DNA from: Holophagales bacterium
GTDB taxonomy: Bacteria; Acidobacteriota; Thermoanaerobaculia; Multivoradales; Multivoraceae
Length of the DNA stretch: 59,896 bases
Direction of reading: 5' to 3'
NCBI GenBank assembly: GCA_009843505.1
Contig: VYDI01000050.1
Span: 101 to 59,996 of the forward strand
Of this stretch, positions 36,384 through 44,958 are shown in pieces. Each line of letters begins with the position of its first letter. Positions within the stretch are counted from its first letter, which is position 1. The notes beneath the pieces were generated by a model, which did not search any database, had not been told where the DNA came from, and worked only from the letters and a program-made list of their open reading frames with translations. A program made the translations under genes and the position numbers.

Positions 36384-37172
36384 ATGATCGACCTGAACCT
36401 GACCGACCGCCGCGCCGTTGTCACCGGCGCCAGCCTCGGCATCGGCGCCGCCACCGTCCGCCTGCTCGCCGATCACGGCGCCGAGGTCGCCTTCTGCGCT
36501 CGGAACGAAGAGGCCGTCGCCGCGCTGGACGGCTATCAGCCGGCCTCCGGCGACACCGGCGTCTACGGCCACGTGGCCGACATGGCCGACCGCTCGTCGA
36601 TCGACGCCTTCTTCGAGACGGTACTAGCCGGCGGCACGGTCGACATCCTCGTCAACAACGTCGGCGCCTCGCCGTCGCGCAACTTCCTCTACATGACGGA
36701 CGACGACTGGGAGGAGCTGTTCCGGCTCAACCTGCTGTCGGCGGTGCGCAGCACCCGCCACTGCCTGCCGGGAATGCGCAAACAGAAGTGGGGCCGGGTC
36801 GTGATGATCGCGAGCGGCGCCGCCAAGTACCCGGGCGCCGCCCTGATCGACTACGGCGCCTCGAAGGCGGCGATGGTCGCCACGGGCAAGGCCCTGTCCG
36901 GCAAGTACGGCCGCGACAACGTGCTGTTCAACTCGGTGCTGCCGGGCCTGATCCACACCGCGATGTGGGAGCGGGCCGCGAAGGAGATCGCGAACGCCCG
37001 CGGCGGCGACTGGGAGGACATCATCCGGAACAACGGCAAGAGCGTTCCGGTGGGCCGCTACGGCACTTCGGAAGAGGTCGCCAATATGATCGTCTTCCTC
37101 TGCTCGGAGGCCGCTTCCTACGTCAACGGCGCGGTGATCGACGTCGACGGCGGCCAGGGCCGGCATATCTAG
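36384..37172 (+). CDS. SDR family oxidoreductase
   Basis: A 262-residue short-chain dehydrogenase. The cofactor loop is TGASLGIG (residues 14-21); NNVGASP replaces the usual NNAG; the catalytic Ser is in MIASGAAKYPG and the Tyr-Lys in DYGASKAAM. The C-terminus ends NGAVIDVDGGQGRHI. Single gene between the divergent copy G and the convergent aldolase. Substrate unknown. Confidence 0.9.
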   Translation: MIDLNLTDRRAVVTGASLGIGAATVRLLADHGAEVAFCARNEEAVAALDGYQPASGDTGVYGHVADMADRSSIDAFFETVLAGGTVDILVNNVGASPSRNFLYMTDDDWEELFRLNLLSAVRSTRHCLPGMRKQKWGRVVMIASGAAKYPGAALIDYGASKAAMVATGKALSGKYGRDNVLFNSVLPGLIHTAMWERAAKEIANARGGDWEDIIRNNGKSVPVGRYGTSEEVANMIVFLCSEAASYVNGAVIDVDGGQGRHI

Positions 37173-37177
37173 GCAGC

Positions 37178-38023
37178 CTACTGCTCTTCCGATCCCTCGA
37201 TCTCGGCGATTCCTGACGCCGTCTCCTCCAGCAGCGCCTGCGCCCCGCGGCGGATCAGGCTGCCGACCCCCGGGGCCTGGAAGAAGCTGAAGCCTTCGCG
37301 GTCACGCCACGCCAGCGGTCCTCCCAGCTTGAGGCCTGCGCCGAGCACCGCACCGCGGATGCGGTCGACCATCGCCTCGTACTCGGGCTCGCCCTGGCGC
37401 TTGCCTGAGAAGCTGTAGAGGTCGGTCGAGGCCGCGAAGACGACGTCGACGCCGGGCACTGCCGCGATCTCCTCGACCGCGTCGACACCTGCCGGCGACT
37501 CGATCATCGCCACGATCAGGATGTTCTCATTCGCCGTGGCGCGGTAGTCGCGGCCCCAGAGCGCGCCGTACTGGCCGCCGCCGAGGCTCCGCCGCCCCTC
37601 GGGCGGGAACTTGGCGAAGCGGACCGCCCGCTCCATCTTCTCGGCCGTGCGCACCATCGGCACGACGATGCCGAGCGCGCCCAGGTCCACCGCTTTCTGG
37701 ATGTCGCCCTCCGTCGCGTCGGGCACGCGAATGAACGGGATGGCAGAGGCGTCCCGGCAAGCCCAGAGCATCCGCGCCACGTCCTGGTAGGTCAGCGGAC
37801 TGTGCTGCATCTCGATCCAGGTGAAATCGAAGCCGGCGTTGGCGGCCGCGCAGTAGCTGTCGGGATCCGGCGACGAGATGCTGACGCCGACGATCCCCTC
37901 GCCGCTCATCAGCTTCTGCTTGGCGGTGTTGTACATCCGTGCGCCGTCGCCGTCCTGCGCGGCCGCCGCGGCAGCCACACTCAGGCAGAGCAACAGGGCA
38001 CAGGCAGTGCGAACCGTCTTCAT
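37178..38023 (-). CDS. Secreted HpcH/HpaI-type aldolase
   Basis: A 281-residue class II aldolase fold with an N-terminal signal peptide (residues 1-22, AAAAAQD). Metal and substrate residues of the family are visible: SPDPDSYCAAANAGFDFTWIEMQHSP, RVPDATEGDIQKAVDLGALGIVVP, and MIESPAGVDAVEEIAAVPGVDVVFAASTDL, containing the metal Glu and Asp. HpaI-type enzymes are normally cytoplasmic, cleaving 2-keto-4-hydroxy acids; export is unusual. The ATG overlaps the crotonase stop (ATGA). The stop lies 5 bp from the convergent SDR stop. Confidence 0.85.
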   Translation of the reverse strand: MKTVRTACALLLCLSVAAAAAAQDGDGARMYNTAKQKLMSGEGIVGVSISSPDPDSYCAAANAGFDFTWIEMQHSPLTYQDVARMLWACRDASAIPFIRVPDATEGDIQKAVDLGALGIVVPMVRTAEKMERAVRFAKFPPEGRRSLGGGQYGALWGRDYRATANENILIVAMIESPAGVDAVEEIAAVPGVDVVFAASTDLYSFSGKRQGEPEYEAMVDRIRGAVLGAGLKLGGPLAWRDREGFSFFQAPGVGSLIRRGAQALLEETASGIAEIEGSEEQ

Positions 38024-38883
38024 GCATCCTCCCTCGCTTCCGAAGCGCTTACGGTGTCCACCGGCGTCTGCCCGGCCCGACCGCCACGCTGGCCACGCAG
38101 CGCCAGGTCGACGCCGACGAGACGGCGATTGCCCTCGACCCGGCTGAAGCTGCCGCGAATCTCGCGTACGACCAGGTAGTCGGCGAACGCCGCCTCGACG
38201 TTCGCGCTGTAGCCCATGGCATCCTGGGCCTTGTTCACGGCGAGCTTGCCGAGTCGCAGCACCGCCGGGTCGTTCTCGGCGATCCGTTCGGCATAGGCCA
38301 TCGTCTCGCGTTCCAGTTCGTCCTCCGCGTAGACCCGGTTGACCAGGCCCAGTTCCCGCGCTTCCTCCGCGTCGATGAAGCGGCTCTCGAACAGCAACTC
38401 CTTCGCCTTGCGGGGATGGATGTCCCAGGGCACGGTGAAGGTCTCGAACAGAGAGGCGAGGAAACGGGCACTCGGCGAGGCGAAGATGAGGTCCATCGAC
38501 GCCGCGATCATCCAGCCGCCGAAGATGCAGTAGCCGTGCACCATGGCGATCGTCGGCTTCGGCAGGTTGCGCCACTTGACCGTGTTGTCCAGGTTGTACC
38601 AGCGGAAGGCCTCGTACCAGTCCATGCCGACCCACTGGGTGAGTCCCCGGGCCTCGATGTCCGCCTGCTGCTCCGGCGTACCCAGATCGTGTCCGGACGA
38701 GAAGTGCCTGCCGTCGCCCTTCAGCACGACGACCCGAACATCCTCGTCGGCCATCGCCCGATCGAGCTGCCGGTCCAGGTCGTCGAGCAGCTTCCAGCTC
38801 TGCGCGTTGTGGTAGCGGGCCCGGTCCAGGGTGAGCACCGCCACCGGGCCGCGCCGTTCGTAGCGAACCTCTTCTGCTGCCAT
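38020..38883 (-). CDS. Enoyl-CoA hydratase/isomerase family (crotonase-like)
   Basis: A 287-residue crotonase-fold protein. The oxyanion segments are GDGRHFSSGHDLG and HGYCIFGGWMIAASMDL; the C-terminal DAEEARELGLVNRVY is the family helix. The usual catalytic Glu pair is not clearly positioned, so hydratase activity is uncertain and a related acyl-CoA reaction is possible. The ATG at 38883 has AGGA upstream. Its stop overlaps the aldolase start. A cytoplasmic enzyme coupled to a secreted one is odd. Confidence 0.85.
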   Translation of the reverse strand: MAAEEVRYERRGPVAVLTLDRARYHNAQSWKLLDDLDRQLDRAMADEDVRVVVLKGDGRHFSSGHDLGTPEQQADIEARGLTQWVGMDWYEAFRWYNLDNTVKWRNLPKPTIAMVHGYCIFGGWMIAASMDLIFASPSARFLASLFETFTVPWDIHPRKAKELLFESRFIDAEEARELGLVNRVYAEDELERETMAYAERIAENDPAVLRLGKLAVNKAQDAMGYSANVEAAFADYLVVREIRGSFSRVEGNRRLVGVDLALRGQRGGRAGQTPVDTVSASEAREDA

Positions 38884-38929
38884 ATCCTGTCCTCGGCCTT
38901 TCTGGAGGGAGCCCGTGTGGGGGAAACCG

Positions 38930-40714
38930 ATGAAGCGTAGCGCACCGATCAGCGTGTTCCTGTTCGGCATCCTCGGGCTCGCCTGCGGCGCCGCGCAACC
39001 GCCTGGAGACGCTACCGGCGCGGAGCCGCCCAACATCGTCCTGGTCATGACCGACGACCAGGGCTACGGCGATTTCGGCTTCACCGGCAACCCGGTCATC
39101 CAGACGCCGCATCTCGACGCCCTCGCTGCCCAGAGCGCCCAAGTCGAACGCTTCTACGTCAGCCCGGTCTGCACGCCGACGCGCGCCTCACTGATGACGG
39201 GCCGCTACAACTACCGCACCCGCGCCATCGACACCTACATCGGCCGCGCGATGATGGAGCCGGAGGAAGTGACGATCGCCGAGATGCTCCGGGACGCCGG
39301 CTACGCCACCGGCATCTTCGGCAAGTGGCACCTCGGCGACGCGTACCCGATGCGCGCGATGGACCAGGGTTTCGAGGAAAGCCTGGTTCACCGGGGCGGC
39401 GGCATCGGCCAGCCCTCCGACCCTCCCGGCGGCGAGGGCAAGTACACGGACGCCGTGCTGTTCCGCAACGGGACAAGGGAGGAGACGACCGGCTACTGCA
39501 CAGACGTCTACTTCGACGCCGCGTTCGAGTTCATCGAACGGGCCGCCGCGGAAGGACGGCCCTTCTTCGCCTACGTGCCGACGAACGCGCCCCACGGCCC
39601 GTTCCACGATGTGCCGGAGGAGTGGCTTGAGCACTACCGGCAGACGGACCTGAGCGCGGCGCTCGCTGATCCCGGCCAGGCCAACGAGCAGGTCCTCGAC
39701 CGGCTGGCGCGCAGCTACGCGATGATCAGCAACATCGACGACAACGTCGGCCGGCTGATGGCAAGGCTCGACGAGCTGGGTCTCGCGGACAACACGCTCC
39801 TCGTCTTCCTGGTCGACAACGGACCGGACCGTGACCGCTACAACGCGGGGCTTCGCGGCCGCAAGGGAACCGTCTTCGAGGGCGGCATCCGGTCGCCTCT
39901 GCTGGCGCGCTGGCCCGGGCGGTTGCCCGCCGGAGGAGAGCCGGCCGACCGGATCGCTACGCACATCGACATCGCCCCGACCCTGTTCGACGCCGCCGGC
40001 CTCGAGCCGCCCGCCGGCCTGCACCTGGATGGCCGCAGCCTGCTCCGCCTGCTGGCAGGCGATGTCGACGCCGCGACCTGGCCCGACCGGACCCTCTACC
40101 TGCAGTTCCACCGAGGGAACGAACCGATCCCGCTCCACTCCTTCGCCGCCGTCGGCCAGCGCTACAAGCTGGTCCACCCGTCCCCGCGCGGCGAAGGGGA
40201 CTGGAACGGCGAACTCAACCTCGAGCTCTACGACCTCGAGGACGATCCCGGAGAAAGCCGCAACCTGATCGACGACCTGCCCGAAGTGGCGGCCGCGATG
40301 GAGGACGGCTACCGCGCATGGTTCGAGGACGTGAGCCGCACCCGCCCGGACAACTACGCGCCGCCGCGGATCGTCGTCGGCACGGATCACGAACCGGTCA
40401 CCGTTCTGACCCGCCAGGACTGGCGGCGCGACACCGCGGACCAGGGCTGGCGGCCGACCTCGCGGGGCCACTGGCTGCTGAGCGCTCGGGAGGACGTGAC
40501 GTTCGACATCGAGGTCCGGCTGGTCGCCGGCTCCAGCGCTCCGGTGCTCCTCGACGTTGGCGACCGGGAGCTCAGCCAGGACCTGGCCCCGGACCAGCAG
40601 ACCGCGACGTTTGAAGAGATCCCGATCCCGGCTGGCGACTTCGCGCTCAGCGCCTCGGCCGGTGAGAACGAGGAACGGCGGGGAGCGCATCAGGTCGTGC
40701 TGCGGCGGCGCTAG
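38930..40714 (+). CDS. Secreted sulfatase, larger form
   Basis: A 594-residue type I sulfatase. After the signal peptide, MTDDQGYGDFG gives the metal Asp pair, Cys81-Thr-Pro-Thr-Arg the formylglycine motif, FGKWHLGD the catalytic Lys/His region and VDNGPD the later metal site. About 100 extra residues at the C-terminus follow the usual end. The ATG at 38930 is used for a clean signal peptide; GTG at 38915 with GGAGG six bases upstream is a real alternative (599 residues). It is divergent from the crotonase gene. Confidence 0.9.
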   Translation: MKRSAPISVFLFGILGLACGAAQPPGDATGAEPPNIVLVMTDDQGYGDFGFTGNPVIQTPHLDALAAQSAQVERFYVSPVCTPTRASLMTGRYNYRTRAIDTYIGRAMMEPEEVTIAEMLRDAGYATGIFGKWHLGDAYPMRAMDQGFEESLVHRGGGIGQPSDPPGGEGKYTDAVLFRNGTREETTGYCTDVYFDAAFEFIERAAAEGRPFFAYVPTNAPHGPFHDVPEEWLEHYRQTDLSAALADPGQANEQVLDRLARSYAMISNIDDNVGRLMARLDELGLADNTLLVFLVDNGPDRDRYNAGLRGRKGTVFEGGIRSPLLARWPGRLPAGGEPADRIATHIDIAPTLFDAAGLEPPAGLHLDGRSLLRLLAGDVDAATWPDRTLYLQFHRGNEPIPLHSFAAVGQRYKLVHPSPRGEGDWNGELNLELYDLEDDPGESRNLIDDLPEVAAAMEDGYRAWFEDVSRTRPDNYAPPRIVVGTDHEPVTVLTRQDWRRDTADQGWRPTSRGHWLLSAREDVTFDIEVRLVAGSSAPVLLDVGDRELSQDLAPDQQTATFEEIPIPAGDFALSASAGENEERRGAHQVVLRRR

Positions 40715-40727
40715 CGCGGCAGAGCGT

Positions 40728-40780
40728 CCAGAAACCGGCGCTACGCGCCGGATGCCGGCGGTGACGCCGGCGCACCCAGT
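40728..40780 (-). repeat. Two-hairpin palindromic repeat, copy 5
   Basis: A full-length reverse copy (CCAGAAACCGGCGC, TAC, GCGCCGGATGCC, then GGCGGTGACGCCGGCGC, ending CCCAGT). With copy 6 it defines the element at about 53 bp. It separates the sulfatase from the small-protein/receptor locus. Confidence 0.85.
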
Positions 40781-40827
40781 ATCTTCCGCGCTAGCGCCGG
40801 CCGTGCCTCTGCTAATCTCCGCAGCCA

Positions 40828-41205
40828 ATGTTGCGCCGCGCCGGTTCGCCACTCACCGTCGTCAATGCACTCGCGCTGACGACCGCCACCCTGCTCACTG
40901 GAGCCTGGGATCTGAGTGGCCACGGTCACGACGTGATAGCGGCAAGCGCCGCCTACTGCGTGGTCGACCATGAGGCGGAGACCTCTGGCATCGCCGGTGG
41001 CACCACGCTCGGCCAGGCCGCGGAGCGGCACGACCACTCCTGCGTCGCATGCAAACTGGGCCGCACCAAGTCCGTCGAGGATCGCAAGACCTCGATCGCC
41101 GGGCCGCTCGACCTCTCCTCCACCGCGTCAGGATCCGATCACGGACCCGGGCCAAGGAGTGGCGAGGGTTGGCGGCAAACCCCGCGCGGTCCGCCCCAAG
41201 GCTGA
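40828..41205 (+). CDS. Small secreted HxHSCVAC protein, copy 1
   Basis: A 125-residue protein of no family I can name with confidence; it is loosely reminiscent of small DUF2946-type proteins. An N-terminal signal or anchor helix (LTVVNALALTTATLLTGAW) is followed by a His-containing stretch and the motif HDHSCVACK, combining HxH with CxxC, a likely metal-binding knot. The tail after PLDLSS is low-complexity. It is clearly homologous to the protein at 46748 (VNALALT-ATL-TGAW, HSCVAC, PLDL-S blocks) and sits in the same place, directly before a TonB receptor. Confidence 0.7.
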   Translation: MLRRAGSPLTVVNALALTTATLLTGAWDLSGHGHDVIAASAAYCVVDHEAETSGIAGGTTLGQAAERHDHSCVACKLGRTKSVEDRKTSIAGPLDLSSTASGSDHGPGPRSGEGWRQTPRGPPQG

Positions 41206-41419
41206 GTCGACACGTCTCCGATCCGCGCAGAGCGCGACGCACCGGAGCCACCCCTCGCCAGGGAAGATGGCGGCCACGACGCGATCAGCCTCTAGCTGAT
41301 CCCACGCAGTTGCCGCATTACGTCGCCGACGGTTTCGGCCCGTTTCCATCTCAGCGAACACCGCAGCCAGCGCTACAACACCCTTCGACTCGGACTGAAC
41401 GACCCAGGAACTCCCTACC
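41206..41419 (+). promoter_or_regulatory. Structured leader of TonB receptor 1
   Basis: Two perfect hairpins are present: CGCCA/TGGCG around GGGAAGA (41256-41272) and GATCAGC/GCTGATC around CTCTA (41283-41301). The order GAGCCAC, GGGAAG within a CGCC hairpin, then CAGCC recalls the 3' half of cobalamin riboswitches, but the canonical B12 box is not clear. The last 51 bases (41369-41419) are nearly the same as those before receptor 2. Confidence 0.4.
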
Positions 41420-43651
41420 ATGCTCGCTAGCCACATCAAGGCCTTCAACTCCCAGCCGCGGCACCGGCCCCACCGGCGTCAGGCGGTGACGGGCGCCATT
41501 CTCTGCGCCCTCGTCCTACTCCTCATTCCATCGACGGTCGCCGCCCAGGAAACCGGTTCCGTCGCCGGCTCCGTAGAGACGCACGGCGAGAGAATCGTTC
41601 TCGCCGTGGCACGCATTCCCGCGCTCGGCATCAGCACCGCGGTGTCCACGGACGGCGCGTTCCGATTCGACGAAGTGCCGGCTGGCACCCATCTCGTCGT
41701 CGTCGAGATTCCCGCCTTCGGCACGGCGAGCGAGACGATCACCGTGGCGGGCGGCGACGAGGTGGATGTCCAGCTCGAAATGCGTCACGGGACGCACTTC
41801 GACGAGGTCGTGGTCACCGCGACCGGGGACCTCCGCCGCGCCTCCGAGTTGGCGAATCCCGTGTCCGTGCTGTCCGGCACTGACCTGCAGCTACGTCTTG
41901 GCGCCACATTGGGCGAGACGCTGGAAGGCGAACCAGGCGTTCACTCGACGTCGTTCGTCCCCGGCGCCGGCCGGCCGATCATTCGCGGCCTGAGCGGCGC
42001 CCGGATCCGCGTCATGGAAAACGGACTCGACACCGGCGACGCCTCCGTCGTCAGCGCCGACCACGCCGTGACCTTCGAACCGGCGCACGCCGAACAGATC
42101 GAGGTGCTGCGCGGACCCGCCACGCTCCGTTTCGGTTCCGATGCAATCGGCGGCGCGGTCAACATGGTCGACGGCCGGATCCCGAGCGAGAAGCCTGTCA
42201 GCGCGCTGAGAGGCACGATCGACCTTCGCGGCGGGTCCGTGGCCGACGAGCGAATGGGCGCGATCCATCTCAACGGCGGCGGCGGTGAATGGGCCTGGCA
42301 CCTGGGCGCCGTGAGCCGGGAAACCGATCCGTACGAGATCCCTGGCTACGCCCGCGTCGAGGAGGAGCACGACGACCACGAGGACGAAGACCACGACGAG
42401 GACCACGAGGACGAAGACCACGACGACGAGGACCATGACGACGAGGACCATGACGACCACGACGAGCACGGCGAAGAAGAGGAGCTCCCGATCCGCGTCG
42501 ACATGAGGCAGCGCCGCGTGGACCTCCGGGCCGAAGCCCTGCCGATGGCGGGCGCCTTCCAGAAGATCGAGGTCCGGATGACGGGAACCGACTACGAGCA
42601 CGTCGAGCTCGAAGGCCCCGACGTCGGCACGACGTTCTCCAACGACTACCTCGAGACACGGGTCGAGATGTTCCAGCGCGAGCGGGGCCGCAGCCGCGGC
42701 TCCGTCGGCCTCCAGTACTCGGACCGCGATCTCGCCGCCATCGGCGAGGAAGCCTTCGTTCCGCCGACACAGTCCCAGGGATGGGCTCTCTTTACCTCGC
42801 AGGAGATCGAGGCCGGTCCCGTCCGCTGGCAGTTCGGCGCTCGCTTCGAGCAGCTCGACCACAATCCGGTGAGTTCTCGGGACACCTCGCACGACGGCGT
42901 GTCCGCTTCAGCGGGCCTGGTCTGGGACGCCGGCTCCGACTGGACGCTAGGCGTTTCGGTCGCCAGCTCGGCCCGCCTGCCCGCGGCGGAGGAGCTCCAT
43001 TCGGACGGCCTGCACGTCGCCACCCTGAGCTACGAGGTCGGTGACCCGAACCTGGAGAACGAGGTCGGCACCGGGTTCGACGTGTCGCTGCGCAAGACGG
43101 AAGGGCTGCTGACCGGCGAACTGACGCTCTTCAGCCAGAGCTTCAGCGACTTCATCTACCAGCGGTTCACCGGCGAAGAGGAGGACGGGTTCGCCGTCCT
43201 CCGCTACACCCAGGCCGACGCCTCCACCGAAGGGGCCGAACTCCGGCTCCGGCTGGAGTTGCTCGACCGGAACGACCATCACCTGCACATCCAGGCGATA
43301 GCGGACACGGTCAACGCCGAGTTGGACGCGGGCGGCAACCTGCCACGGATTCCGCCGATGAGCTTCGGCGCTGGCCTCCACTACCACGGCCACCACTGGC
43401 GCGCCGCGGTGGAAGGTCGCTGGCTGGACGACCAGAACGACGTCGCTGAACTGGAGACCCCAACCGAGGGCTACACGCTGGTCAACGCCCACGTCGGGCG
43501 GCGCTTCGTCCTCGGCAACCAGATCCTCGACGTGCTGCTGCGGGGCCGCAACCTGACGGACGAGGAAGCACGCGTGCACACGTCGTTCCTGAAGAACTTC
43601 AGGCCGCTGCCCGGCAGGGACGTCACCCTCTCGGCCCGGTTCTGGTTCTAG
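41420..43651 (+). CDS. TonB-dependent receptor, ZnuD-like, copy 1
   Basis: A 743-residue outer-membrane receptor. The signal peptide (to about residue 40) leads to a carboxypeptidase-regulatory-like domain (SVAGSVETHGE to about 120), then a plug (DEVVVTATG, RPIIRGLSGARIRVMENG, VLRGPATLRFGSDAIGGAVN) and a barrel ending with a terminal Phe (SARFWF). A single His/Asp/Glu tract of about 40 residues lies near 313-355, where ZnuD-like receptors carry a metal-binding loop. Compared with copy 2 (47384) it lacks one beta-hairpin between two such tracts. Likely imports zinc or another metal or its chelate using TonB energy. Confidence 0.87.
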   Translation: MLASHIKAFNSQPRHRPHRRQAVTGAILCALVLLLIPSTVAAQETGSVAGSVETHGERIVLAVARIPALGISTAVSTDGAFRFDEVPAGTHLVVVEIPAFGTASETITVAGGDEVDVQLEMRHGTHFDEVVVTATGDLRRASELANPVSVLSGTDLQLRLGATLGETLEGEPGVHSTSFVPGAGRPIIRGLSGARIRVMENGLDTGDASVVSADHAVTFEPAHAEQIEVLRGPATLRFGSDAIGGAVNMVDGRIPSEKPVSALRGTIDLRGGSVADERMGAIHLNGGGGEWAWHLGAVSRETDPYEIPGYARVEEEHDDHEDEDHDEDHEDEDHDDEDHDDEDHDDHDEHGEEEELPIRVDMRQRRVDLRAEALPMAGAFQKIEVRMTGTDYEHVELEGPDVGTTFSNDYLETRVEMFQRERGRSRGSVGLQYSDRDLAAIGEEAFVPPTQSQGWALFTSQEIEAGPVRWQFGARFEQLDHNPVSSRDTSHDGVSASAGLVWDAGSDWTLGVSVASSARLPAAEELHSDGLHVATLSYEVGDPNLENEVGTGFDVSLRKTEGLLTGELTLFSQSFSDFIYQRFTGEEEDGFAVLRYTQADASTEGAELRLRLELLDRNDHHLHIQAIADTVNAELDAGGNLPRIPPMSFGAGLHYHGHHWRAAVEGRWLDDQNDVAELETPTEGYTLVNAHVGRRFVLGNQILDVLLRGRNLTDEEARVHTSFLKNFRPLPGRDVTLSARFWF

Positions 43652-43684
43652 GAGCCTGCGCCGCGGAACGCAGCGAAGCAAGTG

Positions 43685-43718
43685 CCATCCCTGCACCCGA
43701 TGACGGGTGCAGGGATGG
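43685..43718 (+). terminator. Perfect 14-bp hairpin between receptor and binding-protein genes
   Basis: CCATCCCTGCACCC (43685-43698) pairs exactly with GGGTGCAGGGATGG (43705-43718) around GATGAC. It lies 34 bp after the receptor stop. No T-run follows, so it may act as an mRNA stabiliser or attenuator that sets receptor versus transporter level, rather than as a full stop. Confidence 0.55.
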
Positions 43719-43767
43719 GTCGCGGTTAGCGCGGAACGCGCCAACCGGGATCGGGGCCCCGTCTCTT

Positions 43768-44958
43768 CTGACGGCAGTCGGCTGCTGCGTCTGTCTGGCC
43801 GCCTGCGGGCCCGGCCTGTCCCACGATCCGGGACCCGTCGAAGGCAAGGCGCTGGAGATGCCCTATACGGGGATCTTCAGCGTCGTCGAACGGGACGGCT
43901 ATCGCGTTGTCGACATCGAGGCATCCATCGTCGCCTGGGGCGGAACGGCGGGCGGGCCACCGCAGCGAGCCCGCCTCGTACTGGTCCCGCGGGACATTGA
44001 GCCGCCAGCCCTGTCGGGAGAGCTGGCGGGCGCCTCGTTGATCCGAACGCCCGTCGAGCGGATCGCCGTCAACGATCAACCTCATGAGGCCATGCTGCGC
44101 GCACTCGGAGTCGAGGACCGGATCGTCGCCGTCGGCGGGCATACCAGCTACGACGATGACCTGCGCCGCAAGGCCCGATCGGGTGAGATCCAGCAGATCG
44201 GCTATGGCTGGCACATGCCGCCCACGCTCGACGCGCTGGTGGCGGTGCGGCCGGATGTGCTGATCGCGCGCATGGCCGATCTGACGCACACCCGGCACCT
44301 GGAGCGCGTCGAGTCGCTTGGCATTCCGGTCGTGCCAACGTTCGTCGATGCGGAGCCGCACTACATGGGACGAGTCGAGTGGGTCCGTCTGATGGGTCTG
44401 CTGACCGGCAAGGAGGCAGAAGCCGATGCCTTCGTCCGGATGGTGGCGCAGGAGGTCGACCGTCTGAGGTCCCTCGCCGACGGGCAGCCACGGCGGTCGG
44501 TGCTCTGGGCCTGGTACCGGAGCGCGGGCAATCGCTGGGCCGTCACGCAGCGGAACTCCGACGCAGCGCTCATTCGCGACGCCAACGCGGAGCTTGTCCT
44601 CGGCGCCGAGGACGATCCGGAACTCGACACCTTTTCCGATCTCTCAACCGAACGGCTCCTGCGGGACGCCACAGACGCCGATTGCTGGATGATCCGCGAT
44701 CCGCTGTCCTCAGTGTTCGACGATCGGGCCGTGCTTTCGCGCTTCAAGGCGTATCGGGAAGGCTGCGTGTTCTGGGAACCGGGCAAACGCCATCCGACCG
44801 CGGATTCGTGGGAGGTGTGGGAGATGGGGGACATCCGGCCGGACTGGCGCCTGGCGGACATCGTCAAGATGTTGCACCCCGAACTACGGGACGGCGATTG
44901 GCGTTACCTCGCCCCGGAGACGTGGGAGGCAGGCCATGGCGGCGCGAGTCAGCACTAG
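43768..44958 (+). CDS. ABC transporter substrate-binding lipoprotein (FecB/BtuF type)
   Basis: About 396 residues. The body from residue about 80 is a periplasmic binding protein of the two-lobe helical-hinge type (ALGVEDRIVAVGGHTSYDDD, LDALVAVRPDVLIARM, LGIPVVPTFVD, WRLADIVKMLHPEL). The same frame upstream of the first ATG (43858) encodes GCCVCLAAC followed by polar residues, a good lipobox, so translation must begin earlier. No ATG, GTG or TTG is in frame after the hairpin; CTG at 43768 is marked as the most plausible. If so, mature Cys is about residue 12. A frameshift or sequence error upstream is the alternative. It overlaps the permease by 23 bp. Confidence 0.7.
   Translation: MTAVGCCVCLAACGPGLSHDPGPVEGKALEMPYTGIFSVVERDGYRVVDIEASIVAWGGTAGGPPQRARLVLVPRDIEPPALSGELAGASLIRTPVERIAVNDQPHEAMLRALGVEDRIVAVGGHTSYDDDLRRKARSGEIQQIGYGWHMPPTLDALVAVRPDVLIARMADLTHTRHLERVESLGIPVVPTFVDAEPHYMGRVEWVRLMGLLTGKEAEADAFVRMVAQEVDRLRSLADGQPRRSVLWAWYRSAGNRWAVTQRNSDAALIRDANAELVLGAEDDPELDTFSDLSTERLLRDATDADCWMIRDPLSSVFDDRAVLSRFKAYREGCVFWEPGKRHPTADSWEVWEMGDIRPDWRLADIVKMLHPELRDGDWRYLAPETWEAGHGGASQH

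Noticed and set aside
39188..40852. 550-codon minus-strand frame antisense to the sulfatase.
   Set aside because: Composition is Arg/Ala/Gly/Val-rich with no motif, and the sulfatase on the other strand has complete active-site motifs.
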